A program made the translations under genes and the position numbers. The notes below the pieces were generated by a model that was not told where the DNA came from, ran no database searches, and saw only the letters and a list, made by a program, of their open reading frames with translations. From the NCBI GenBank assembly GCA_022820485.1, contig JAJEFJ010000056.1, forward strand, positions 1 to 37,748: DNA of 37,748 bases, given 5' to 3'. Origin of the DNA: Candidatus Latescibacterota bacterium (lineage in GTDB: Bacteria > Latescibacterota > UBA2968 > UBA8231). Positions 17,753 to 24,474 of the stretch are shown in pieces; position 1 is the stretch's first letter, and every line of letters begins with the position of its first letter.

Positions 17753-19096
17753 ATGGATTATCCACTTTTAGCCGAAGAAGGCAAGGTCATCCGCGACCCG
17801 GTTTGGGGCTATATCCACTTCCCCGATCCCGTCCTCGCTCTCGTCGATACCCGGGCCTTCCAGCGCCTGCGCAACATCTCCCAGCTCGGCTACGTGCATC
17901 TGGTGTACCCAGGCGCGCGCCACTCGCGCTTTGAGCATTCGCTGGGCGTCTATCACTTGGCCAAGCAGTTTCTAGCCCGTCTCCTCGACTCGGACCCGCC
18001 CCTCGTGCTGAGCGACGAGGACGTGCGCGTCTTCATCGCCGCGACCTTGCTCCACGACATCGGCCACTACCCCTTCTCGCACACCCTCGAAGAGCTAAGG
18101 CCCTTTTTCATCCGGCACGAAGAAGGGGCTAGGCAGATCATCGAGGACCAAGACGGCGAACTCTACCAGACGATCGCCGATAAATTCCAGATTGATCCAG
18201 CCCGCGTAGCCAACGTCATCGACTACGAAAACATCGGTCGCGCGGTTCCCCCCGAGGACCTGCTGCTGGCCAATATCCTCAGCAGCACCCTCGACCCCGA
18301 CAAAATCGACTATCTCCTGCGCGATTCCATGTTCTGCGGCGTGCCCTTCGGCGAGAGCGTCAACCGCGACCGCCTGATCGCCTCGATCAAGTTCGACCCT
18401 GAGCGCCAGCGGCTGGCCATCACCAGCAAAGGCGTCTCTGCGGTCGAAGCCCTAGTCTTTACCAACTATCAAATGTACCGCAACGTGTACTGGCATCACG
18501 GCGTGCGCTCGGCGTCGGCCATGTTCAAGCGCGCAGTGCAGGAAATCCTCCTCCACCCACACAATCGGCTCGACTTCTCCGACTTCCACCGCCTCACCGA
18601 GAGTGGGCTAATCGCTCGCCTCCAGCGCGAGCAGGAGCGCCTAAGGCTAGAAACCTCCGCCCAACTCCTCGCAGGCACGATCCACCGCCGCCTCTACAAG
18701 GTCGCTGCCGTCATCCACCCCAGCGAGCGCACCCAGCCTCTGATGAACCGCCTCGACTTTCTCTTCCGCCATCCCTACAAGCGCCGCGCCAAGGAAATCG
18801 AGCTGTGCCAAGCCTTCGGCCAGCGGCTCGGCCGCACGTTCCAAGGCCACGAAATCCTCATCGACATCCCCAGCTTCAACAAGACCCCCGAAGTCGATCT
18901 CAGGGTCTTCTACGGCCGCACGCTTCCCGCGGACAAGACCGACCCCCTGACCTTTGCCGATCCAGAGGTCTCCCGCCTGCGCGACTCGCTGCTACACAAC
19001 TTCGAAGACCAAGCCAAAATTTTCCGCATCTTCTGCATCGACGACCCCGACCTGCGAGAGCTGGTGGGCAAAGAGGCCAAGCAGTATCTGAGTTGA
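17753..19096 (+). CDS. HD-domain phosphohydrolase, dGTPase/SAMHD1-like superfamily
   Basis: This 447-residue cytoplasmic metal-dependent phosphohydrolase belongs to the group that includes dNTP triphosphohydrolases. The metal site is visible as H62 (SRFEHSLGV), H101-D102 (LLHDIGHYPFSH), and the distal Asp near 181-183 (STLDPDKIDYLLRDS). The N-terminus DPVWGYIHFPDPVLALVDT and FQRLRNISQLG is the classic opening of this family. The substrate is unknown; dNTP or ppGpp-like hydrolysis is possible. ATG 17753 is preferred over TTG 17741 because the latter overlaps the -10 box. It is divergent from ndk, which is notable since both could affect nucleotide pools. Confidence 0.9.
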   Translation: MDYPLLAEEGKVIRDPVWGYIHFPDPVLALVDTRAFQRLRNISQLGYVHLVYPGARHSRFEHSLGVYHLAKQFLARLLDSDPPLVLSDEDVRVFIAATLLHDIGHYPFSHTLEELRPFFIRHEEGARQIIEDQDGELYQTIADKFQIDPARVANVIDYENIGRAVPPEDLLLANILSSTLDPDKIDYLLRDSMFCGVPFGESVNRDRLIASIKFDPERQRLAITSKGVSAVEALVFTNYQMYRNVYWHHGVRSASAMFKRAVQEILLHPHNRLDFSDFHRLTESGLIARLQREQERLRLETSAQLLAGTIHRRLYKVAAVIHPSERTQPLMNRLDFLFRHPYKRRAKEIELCQAFGQRLGRTFQGHEILIDIPSFNKTPEVDLRVFYGRTLPADKTDPLTFADPEVSRLRDSLLHNFEDQAKIFRIFCIDDPDLRELVGKEAKQYLS

Positions 19097-19122
19097 CAGA
19101 CGCGGCTGCGGTACGGTACTCT
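19093..19122 (+). promoter_or_regulatory. candidate promoter of the small membrane protein gene
   Basis: TTGACA (19093-19098) overlaps the stop of the HD gene; TACTCT (19117-19122) follows after 18 nt. It lies 28 nt before the small gene. Confidence 0.45.
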
Positions 19123-19150
19123 TTAACGCCGACCAAAGGAGGGCAACGCC

Positions 19151-19339
19151 ATGATTGACTTGAGCACGGGAATAAACATTGTGGGATTTCTCGGGGTGTT
19201 TGGTTTTCTGTGGAAGCTGCGCGGCGATGTTGCTGTCGTGGATCGGCGGGTTTCGGGCGTCAGCGAGCGCGTGGCCCATATCGAGGGGCTGCTACAAGAG
19301 GAGCGCAACGCCGAACTCAAAGCATCCATGCGGCAATAA
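19151..19339 (+). CDS. small single-pass membrane protein
   Basis: This 62-residue protein has one membrane helix (about 7-22, INIVGFLGVFGFLW) followed by a charged, coiled-coil-like tail with regular hydrophobic positions (VAVVDRRVSGVSERVAHIEGLL, 27-48). The layout resembles small holin-associated or membrane scaffold proteins, but I recognise no family. The gene has a strong ribosome site (AAAGGAGGG, 7 nt spacing), its own candidate promoter and a strong terminator 24 nt after the stop, so it looks like a genuine, well-expressed monocistronic gene. Confidence 0.7.
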   Translation: MIDLSTGINIVGFLGVFGFLWKLRGDVAVVDRRVSGVSERVAHIEGLLQEERNAELKASMRQ

Positions 19340-19362
19340 TCGCGCACGGGTCGCGGTTGTCC

Positions 19363-19393
19363 CCCGTCGTCTTTCCAAGACGGCGGGTTTTTT
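19363..19393 (+). terminator. Rho-independent terminator
   Basis: An 11-bp stem with one G-U pair (363-373 with 377-387 of the 19,300s), a TCC loop and six T residues follow the small membrane protein gene. It is the clearest intrinsic terminator in the window. Confidence 0.9.
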
Positions 19394-19465
19394 GTGCCTA
19401 CCATTTCTCTTTTTTGCCCGAGGCGACGACTATTTCTTGCAGATCCAACGCTTGTTTTCGACACC

Positions 19466-20611
19466 TTACAGGCTGTACTGCGGAATCTTCAGCAATTCGC
19501 CGTCCTTCAGCGCCGACTCGTGCGCGACGATGCCGCTGACCGTCATGTTAAGGGATTGGGCCACGTCGATGAGGGGCGTGCGGTCCAGCAGAATCGCCTC
19601 GACGAACTCGCACATCAGGTAGCCGTGGGAGCCGCCGTGCCCGCCAGCGTCCACCCCCGGAGGAAGAGGTGGGCGCTTGAATGTTGGCACAGAGTCCTGC
19701 CCGTCATGCTGGAACGTGCCGTAGAAGGTCCCCTTCTCCGTGCGAATCCGGCCCGTCTCCCCGCCGACACCCGGCGTGTCCCAGCTAACCCCCATCCGCG
19801 CCATGCCGCCGTCGCTGGTGCGAAATAGCGCGATTTCAGTGCCAAACGGGTTGCCGTAGCGGTTGTTTGCAGCCTTCAGATGATCGATGCTGCTGGGCAC
19901 GCCCATGCAGGAGACCTCGGTGAAGCTCCCGCCGGTGACGCCCACGTAGTAGGCATTAGAGTGCGTGGGATACCATTGGGGGGGAGCCCCAGTGCGCCAG
20001 CCCTCGTGCGCGGCCAGCGGCGTCGGGAAGTAGTGCCAGTATTCACCCTCTGCGTAGAGGACTTTTCCCAGTGCCCCGGATCGGTACAACTCCCGCATGT
20101 TGTAGAGGTCTTCGTGGAAGTACGAGGTTTCGAACATCATGTAGCTGCGGTCGGCCGTCTTGGCCGCGGCGAAAAGCGCATCCGCATCCTCCAGTGATCC
20201 CCACACGGCGGGCACGGCCGATGCAACGTGTTTACCGGCTTTGAGCGCGGCGATGGCCAGCCGGGCATGGCTCGGGGCGTCGGTGGCAACGAAAACGGCC
20301 TCGAGCGAGTCGTCCTCGATCAACTCTTCGCACGAGGCATAGGCGGTCGCACAGCGGCATGCTCTGGCCAGTTCGGCCCGCTTGTCGGGGTCCAGTTCGG
20401 CAACTGCCGCAACGGTCACATTCGGGTGGTCCTGGAAGCGGAAGGCCGCGCCGAAGTTGCACACGCCATACCCGGCGATACCCACGCGAATCACGCGGTC
20501 GGACACGGGCTGCCAGTCCTTCGACGCCTCGTCGTCGGTAACGGCCTCCTCAAAACCCTGGATCGGGACGGCCTCCGCCGTCGGTTCTGGATCATTCTTC
20601 TGGTTCATCAT
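19466..20611 (-). CDS. Gfo/Idh/MocA family oxidoreductase
   Basis: This 381-residue NAD(P)-dependent sugar or polyol dehydrogenase-like protein has its Rossmann motif GIAGYGVCNFG at about 45-55 and the family-typical AVFVATDAPSHARLAIAALKAGKHV. The usual EKP motif with its catalytic-site lysine is replaced by SAVPAVW. The C-terminal beta-sheet domain has GEYWHYF and WYPTHSNAYYVGVTGG, the latter also typical. Loss of the EKP lysine leaves activity uncertain. It is transcribed away from the aminotransferase gene from back-to-back copies of the same promoter module. Start ATG 20611 or 20608 follows AAAGGGGGA. An 8-codon frame (MWMEARG, 20627-20650) precedes it in the leader. Confidence 0.85.
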   Translation of the reverse strand: MMNQKNDPEPTAEAVPIQGFEEAVTDDEASKDWQPVSDRVIRVGIAGYGVCNFGAAFRFQDHPNVTVAAVAELDPDKRAELARACRCATAYASCEELIEDDSLEAVFVATDAPSHARLAIAALKAGKHVASAVPAVWGSLEDADALFAAAKTADRSYMMFETSYFHEDLYNMRELYRSGALGKVLYAEGEYWHYFPTPLAAHEGWRTGAPPQWYPTHSNAYYVGVTGGSFTEVSCMGVPSSIDHLKAANNRYGNPFGTEIALFRTSDGGMARMGVSWDTPGVGGETGRIRTEKGTFYGTFQHDGQDSVPTFKRPPLPPGVDAGGHGGSHGYLMCEFVEAILLDRTPLIDVAQSLNMTVSGIVAHESALKDGELLKIPQYSL

Positions 20612-20661
20612 TCCCCCTTTAGTATCTCAACCACGCGCCTCCATCCACATGGTGCGGATTA

Positions 20662-20696
20662 GGAACGATAAAGTGCCTTTACCGATGCGTTGTCAA
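20662..20696 (-). promoter_or_regulatory. repeated promoter/operator module, copy 1 (drives Gfo/Idh gene)
   Basis: On the minus strand: TTGACA (20691-20696), 17 nt, CTTTAT (20668-20673), followed by CGTTCC. The 35-nt block matches copy 2 at 29 of 35 positions, in opposite orientation, with only 9 nt between the two -35 boxes. Confidence 0.7.
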
Positions 20697-20705
20697 TACG
20701 GTCCC

Positions 20706-20740
20706 TTGACAACGCGTCCGCAAAGGCTTCTTATCGTTCC
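20706..20740 (+). promoter_or_regulatory. repeated promoter/operator module, copy 2 (drives aminotransferase gene)
   Basis: TTGACA (20706-20711), 17 nt, TCTTAT (20729-20734), then CGTTCC. The shared core across copies is TTGACAACGC, then TC, AAAGGC and TTATCGTTCC at fixed spacing. Homology to copy 3 extends to about 50 nt. Confidence 0.75.
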
Positions 20741-20765
20741 GATCCGTACAGAAGGAGCGATAAAC

Positions 20766-22088
20766 GTGGACGCACGCCAAGAGAAACTGCTCAGAAGAAC
20801 CTTCCTCGACTACCAGTCGACGGCCGAGTTCATGAACAATCCGCTCATCGTGTCGCGGGCGGAAGGACTCTACTACTGGGACACGGACGGGAAACGCTAC
20901 TTCGACGGCATCAGCGGTATCTACTCAACCCTGCTCGGCCACCGCCATCCGCGCGTCGCAGAAGCCATGCGGGCCCAATGGGACAAGCTCGCCTTCGCGC
21001 CGCCCATGCACGGCACGGCCGACGTGACGCTCGACTTTGTCGAAAAGCTCGGCAGCGTCACGCCCGACGACCTCAACTACGTAAAAGCCTTCAGCGGCGG
21101 CTCGGAGTCTATGGAGGCGGCGATCAAGTTCACGCGCCAGTATTTCAAGCAGTCGGGCCATCCGCACAAATACAAGTTCATCAGCCGCTACCAAGCCTAC
21201 CACGGCGCTACCATGGGAGCCATGGCGGCCAGTGGTACTGGAGAGCGCAAAACCCCATTCGAGCCAGCCCCACCGGGTTTCCTCAAAGTATTCCCCCCAA
21301 CGCACTACCGCGACCGCTTCGGTGACTGGGACGAGGCCAACCGGTTCGCGGCGCAGCAGTTCGAGGATGTCATCATCAGCGAAGATCCGGCGACAGTGGC
21401 CGGCATCATCCTCGAACCAGTGTCGAACACAGGGGGTATCATCACGCCCACGGCCGAGTACTTCCAGCTCATCCGCGACACCTGCGACCGCCACAACGTC
21501 GTGCTCATCTACGACGAGATCATCACCGGCTTCGGTCGCACGGGGGCGATGTTTGCCGCCCACACCTTCGGGGTGACGCCCGACATCATCTGCGGCAGCA
21601 AAGGGCTGTCGAGTGGCGCCATTCCCCTCGGCGCGCTGATGGCTCGCGAAGGGATGGGGGAGTACTTCTACGAGCAAGGCGAGAACTTCGCCCACGGTCA
21701 CACTTATGCTGGCCATCCACTGGCCTGCGCGGTCGGCATCGCCGTGGTGGACGAGATCGTGGAGCGCGGCCTCGATGCCCATGCCCGCGAGATGGGCAAC
21801 TATCTCGCCGCCAAGCTCGAAGGTCTGAAATCGCTCGGCGTCGTGCGGGAGGTGCGGGGCAAGGGATTGCTGAGAGGGGTTGAACTGGTGAAGGACACGT
21901 CAAGCCTCGCGCCGTTCCCAGAGCTGGGCAGAGCGCTCAAGAAGACGGCGCTGCAGAACGGGGTCATCCTGCGGGTTGATCCGAGCTGGTTCGCCGTCGT
22001 GCCCGCCCTCATCATCGACAAACCCCAAGTTGACGAACTCTTCGACCTCGTCGAGCAAAGCCTTAAGGACGCACTCGACCAGGTCTAA
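20766..22088 (+). CDS. class III pyridoxal-phosphate aminotransferase
   Basis: This 440-residue transaminase of the omega-amino-acid/amine type swaps an amino group between an omega-amine or beta-amino acid and a keto acid. PLP-site residues are visible: SGGSE (110-114) for phosphate binding, YHG (145-147), D250 in LIYDEIITGFGRTG and the Schiff-base lysine K279 in GSKGLSSG. HGHTYAGHPLACAV is typical of the family. GTG 20766 is chosen because AAGGAG sits 8 nt upstream and the predicted promoter is at 20706-20734; a frame extending far upstream crosses the divergent promoters. The next gene is the hydrolase, 52 nt downstream. Substrate is not inferable from the sequence. Confidence 0.92.
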   Translation: MDARQEKLLRRTFLDYQSTAEFMNNPLIVSRAEGLYYWDTDGKRYFDGISGIYSTLLGHRHPRVAEAMRAQWDKLAFAPPMHGTADVTLDFVEKLGSVTPDDLNYVKAFSGGSESMEAAIKFTRQYFKQSGHPHKYKFISRYQAYHGATMGAMAASGTGERKTPFEPAPPGFLKVFPPTHYRDRFGDWDEANRFAAQQFEDVIISEDPATVAGIILEPVSNTGGIITPTAEYFQLIRDTCDRHNVVLIYDEIITGFGRTGAMFAAHTFGVTPDIICGSKGLSSGAIPLGALMAREGMGEYFYEQGENFAHGHTYAGHPLACAVGIAVVDEIVERGLDAHAREMGNYLAAKLEGLKSLGVVREVRGKGLLRGVELVKDTSSLAPFPELGRALKKTALQNGVILRVDPSWFAVVPALIIDKPQVDELFDLVEQSLKDALDQV

Positions 22089-22140
22089 TCGCCGGCTGAG
22101 TAGATTCCTTTGAGCTATCCCTGAACAAGGAGATGCAAAC

Positions 22141-22845
22141 ATGGCGACGATTCAACTTCCCGTGCGATGGTATTCCGGCTACGGCCCCGACAATCCCGAT
22201 GGAAATCGTTTCGACGACCTCAACCTGTCGTTGGAGACTACCGCCTTCATGATCGTGGATTCGGACTGCGGCGAGGGGAATCCCTACGTCGAGGAGGGGA
22301 TTGCGCCCGCGCTGAAGGCCGCCCGCGCCGTCGGCATGCACGTGTTCTTCATCCACAACGACTTCTCCCTGTGCGACGAACTAGGCAGTATCAAGCGCGA
22401 GATCCACGGTACCCGCTGGGGCAGCGAAGATGCCGCCGACCGCCCAGCACCAGAGCGCAGCCCGTTGCAGCCGAACTACTCGCCGTCGATTCAGCCCCTC
22501 GCCCACGAGCCGGACTTTCCCAAGCGGGAGTGGTCGGGGTTCCACGAGACCCACACCGACTATCACCTGCGCTGCCACGGCATCAAGACCCTGATCGCCG
22601 TGGGATTCTCGCAGCGGTCCTGCCTCTACTTCACCTGTGCCGGCGCAGTGGAACACAACTACCGGGTGGTGATGTTGCGGGATTGTACCCACTCGGCCGA
22701 GTACCCCGATACGGTGGATGACAGCCTGCCGGAAGGGGGATGGCTGCACAAAATCATGCTGCGGAACTTCGAGCACGTGGTGGGCTACACCTCCACGTCG
22801 GCGGAGTTCGTCCAAGCCTGTTCCGCGCTGAGCACCGTCCCTTGA
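22141..22845 (+). CDS. isochorismatase-like cysteine hydrolase
   Basis: This 234-residue member of the isochorismatase-like hydrolase superfamily probably cleaves an amide such as an N-carbamoyl compound or a ureido/nicotinamide-type substrate. The Asp-Lys-Cys triad seems intact: D40 (FMIVDSDCGEG), K128 (FPKREWSGFHET) and C161 (GFSQRSCLYFT). The family-typical HGIKTLIAVGF precedes the cysteine. AAGGAG lies 8 nt before ATG 22141. The stop TGA is part of the TTGACA box of the next promoter module, so its 3' end is overlapped by regulatory DNA. With the aminotransferase it may form a short nitrogen-compound pathway. Confidence 0.85.
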   Translation: MATIQLPVRWYSGYGPDNPDGNRFDDLNLSLETTAFMIVDSDCGEGNPYVEEGIAPALKAARAVGMHVFFIHNDFSLCDELGSIKREIHGTRWGSEDAADRPAPERSPLQPNYSPSIQPLAHEPDFPKREWSGFHETHTDYHLRCHGIKTLIAVGFSQRSCLYFTCAGAVEHNYRVVMLRDCTHSAEYPDTVDDSLPEGGWLHKIMLRNFEHVVGYTSTSAEFVQACSALSTVP

Positions 22846-22876
22846 CAACGCCTCCATAAAGGCTTCTTATCGTTCC
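22842..22876 (+). promoter_or_regulatory. repeated promoter/operator module, copy 3 (drives PhyH-like gene)
   Basis: TTGACA (22842-22847), 17 nt, TCTTAT (22865-22870), then CGTTCC. It differs from copy 2 by only a few bases and the likeness continues from GTCC upstream to TACAG downstream. The first box overlaps the stop codon of the hydrolase gene. Confidence 0.75.
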
Positions 22877-22909
22877 GAACCATACAGTAGCACAATAGGA
22901 GCACGAATA

Positions 22910-23713
22910 ATGGGACAAGCAATAACAAAGCGCGAGATCGAGACCATCGTCCGGGAAGTCACAGACGAGGAGGTCGCCTTCTACCACGAATACGGCTGGG
23001 TTATGATGCCGCGGCTCGTTGCGCCGGACTTCGCCGCACAGCTTTTGCGCGTCGGACGGGAGTGGGTCGATCGCAACGCCCAAGAGGTTGACCACGGCAA
23101 TCCACGCGCCGGCCTAGCGCTGAATCAAGAGACCGAGCCGTTTCGCTCATTCATGTTCAGCGAGCGCATGGCGCAAAACGCGACGCGCCTCGTGAACAGG
23201 AAGCGGCTCAAGGGAGTAGATGTTCCGCTCCGCTACCGCGTGGATATTCTCCTAAACAAGCCCCCTGGAGCAGCCGGGTCCACCTATCACCAAGACTCGT
23301 CCGAGCACGGCTCCGACCGAGTCGGCGAACTCCAGTTCTGGCTGGCGCTGGCGGAAGTCACACCCGATATGGGGGCCATGCGGTTCGTCAGCCGCTCCCA
23401 TCGCGAAGGACCGCTCGGTTCGGTGTTCAAGGACGACCAAGGCGACCTGCTCAAGCAGTTCCCGAATCTGACGTCCGTGCTGGAGCTTTCGCCGCCCTTC
23501 CACTACCAGCCGGGCGACTGCACCGTGCATCACGGCTACACCGTCCACGGCGGCCCGGACAACACCACCGACAAGCCGCGCTGGTCCTACCTCTTCTCGT
23601 ACAGCCCCGCCGACACCCGCTACTGGAACGGCAGCGCCGCCAACTGGGGCAGTGAGCGCAAGCGCCTGAATGACTCGGACAATCCCATAGTGCCCGCCGA
23701 GGCCGGACCGTGA
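22910..23713 (+). CDS. phytanoyl-CoA dioxygenase (PhyH) family oxygenase
   Basis: This 267-residue Fe(II)/2-oxoglutarate-dependent oxygenase hydroxylates an unknown small molecule. The metal triad is H127 and D129 in TYHQDSSEHG, with H213 in YTVHGGPDN. A likely 2-oxoglutarate-binding arginine is R224 in DKPRWSY. LQFWLALAEVTPDMGAMRFV is the normal PhyH core, where the enzyme discriminates polar substrates from acyl-CoA. No membrane or signal segment is seen. It starts at ATG 22910 and its stop overlaps the next gene as GTGA (23710-23713). PhyH-like genes are strongly expanded in some uncultured marine lineages. Confidence 0.9.
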   Translation: MGQAITKREIETIVREVTDEEVAFYHEYGWVMMPRLVAPDFAAQLLRVGREWVDRNAQEVDHGNPRAGLALNQETEPFRSFMFSERMAQNATRLVNRKRLKGVDVPLRYRVDILLNKPPGAAGSTYHQDSSEHGSDRVGELQFWLALAEVTPDMGAMRFVSRSHREGPLGSVFKDDQGDLLKQFPNLTSVLELSPPFHYQPGDCTVHHGYTVHGGPDNTTDKPRWSYLFSYSPADTRYWNGSAANWGSERKRLNDSDNPIVPAEAGP

Positions 23714-24435
23714 ACCTCGAAGGGCACGTCGCAGTCGTCACCGGAGCCAGTCGCGGCGTCGGACGGGCAATCGCAGATGCGCTGGAGGCGTGCGGCCTTG
23801 CCGTCGCAACCGTCGCGCGCCGCTCGGCGCAATTCACCGCGGATGTCTCAAACCCGGCCGATGTTGACCACCTCAAAACAGCGGTCGAAGCCGAGCTCGG
23901 CCGGCCCACCATTCTCATCAATGCCGCCGGGGTCTTCGGCCCAATCGCCCTCGTACAGGACAGCGACCCCGAAGAATGGGTCGAAACGCTCAGGATTAAT
24001 GCGGTGGGGCCCTATCTCGTGTCCCGCGCGTTCTTAGACGGAATGCTGGACGCAGGATGGGGCCGGATCGTGAACCTTTCGTCCGCGGCGTCGCTGCACA
24101 CACCCGGGCGACTCAACAGCGCCTACGGCACGGCCAAGGTCGCGCTCAACCAGTTCACCCGGCACCTTGCCGCCGAGATAGAGGGAACGGGCGTCACGGC
24201 GAACGTCATCCATCCCGGCGACGTCAAAACCGCGATGTGGGAAGATATCCGCGACAAGATGGGCACCGTGAGCGAGCGCGGCTACCACGACTGGGTGGCG
24301 TGGGTGGAGCAAACGGGTGGGGATCCGCCGGAAAAGGCGGCCAAGCTCGTGCTCGACATCATCGAGAGCGACGTCAACGGGCGCTTTCTCTGGATCGACG
24401 ATCCACTGCAGACCCCGATCCCAAGTTGGGATTAG
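23710..24435 (+). CDS. short-chain dehydrogenase/reductase
   Basis: This 241-residue classical SDR would oxidise an alcohol or reduce a carbonyl, plausibly the product of the PhyH-like enzyme with which it is coupled. The nucleotide motif is TGASRGVG (11-18), with NAAG (71-74) and the catalytic S125 region (VNLSSAAS), Y139 and K143 (YGTAKVAL). R37-R38 after the second strand suggests NADP. GTG 23710 lies in the 4-nt overlap with the PhyH-like stop. The gene converges with the GH32-like gene; only 39 nt separate the two stops and no terminator is visible. Confidence 0.9.
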   Translation: MNLEGHVAVVTGASRGVGRAIADALEACGLAVATVARRSAQFTADVSNPADVDHLKTAVEAELGRPTILINAAGVFGPIALVQDSDPEEWVETLRINAVGPYLVSRAFLDGMLDAGWGRIVNLSSAASLHTPGRLNSAYGTAKVALNQFTRHLAAEIEGTGVTANVIHPGDVKTAMWEDIRDKMGTVSERGYHDWVAWVEQTGGDPPEKAAKLVLDIIESDVNGRFLWIDDPLQTPIPSWD

Positions 24436-24474
24436 GTAGCGAAGTCAGAACGACGCAGCAGGCAATGCCCAAGG

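Noticed and set aside
20382..20765. Long N-terminal extension of the aminotransferase
   Set aside because: It runs across the divergent promoter modules and into the Gfo/Idh gene; GTG 20766 has a good ribosome site.
20925..21782. Minus-strand 285-codon frame opposite the aminotransferase
   Set aside because: It mirrors the codon structure of the clear PLP enzyme gene on the other strand and has no recognisable motif.
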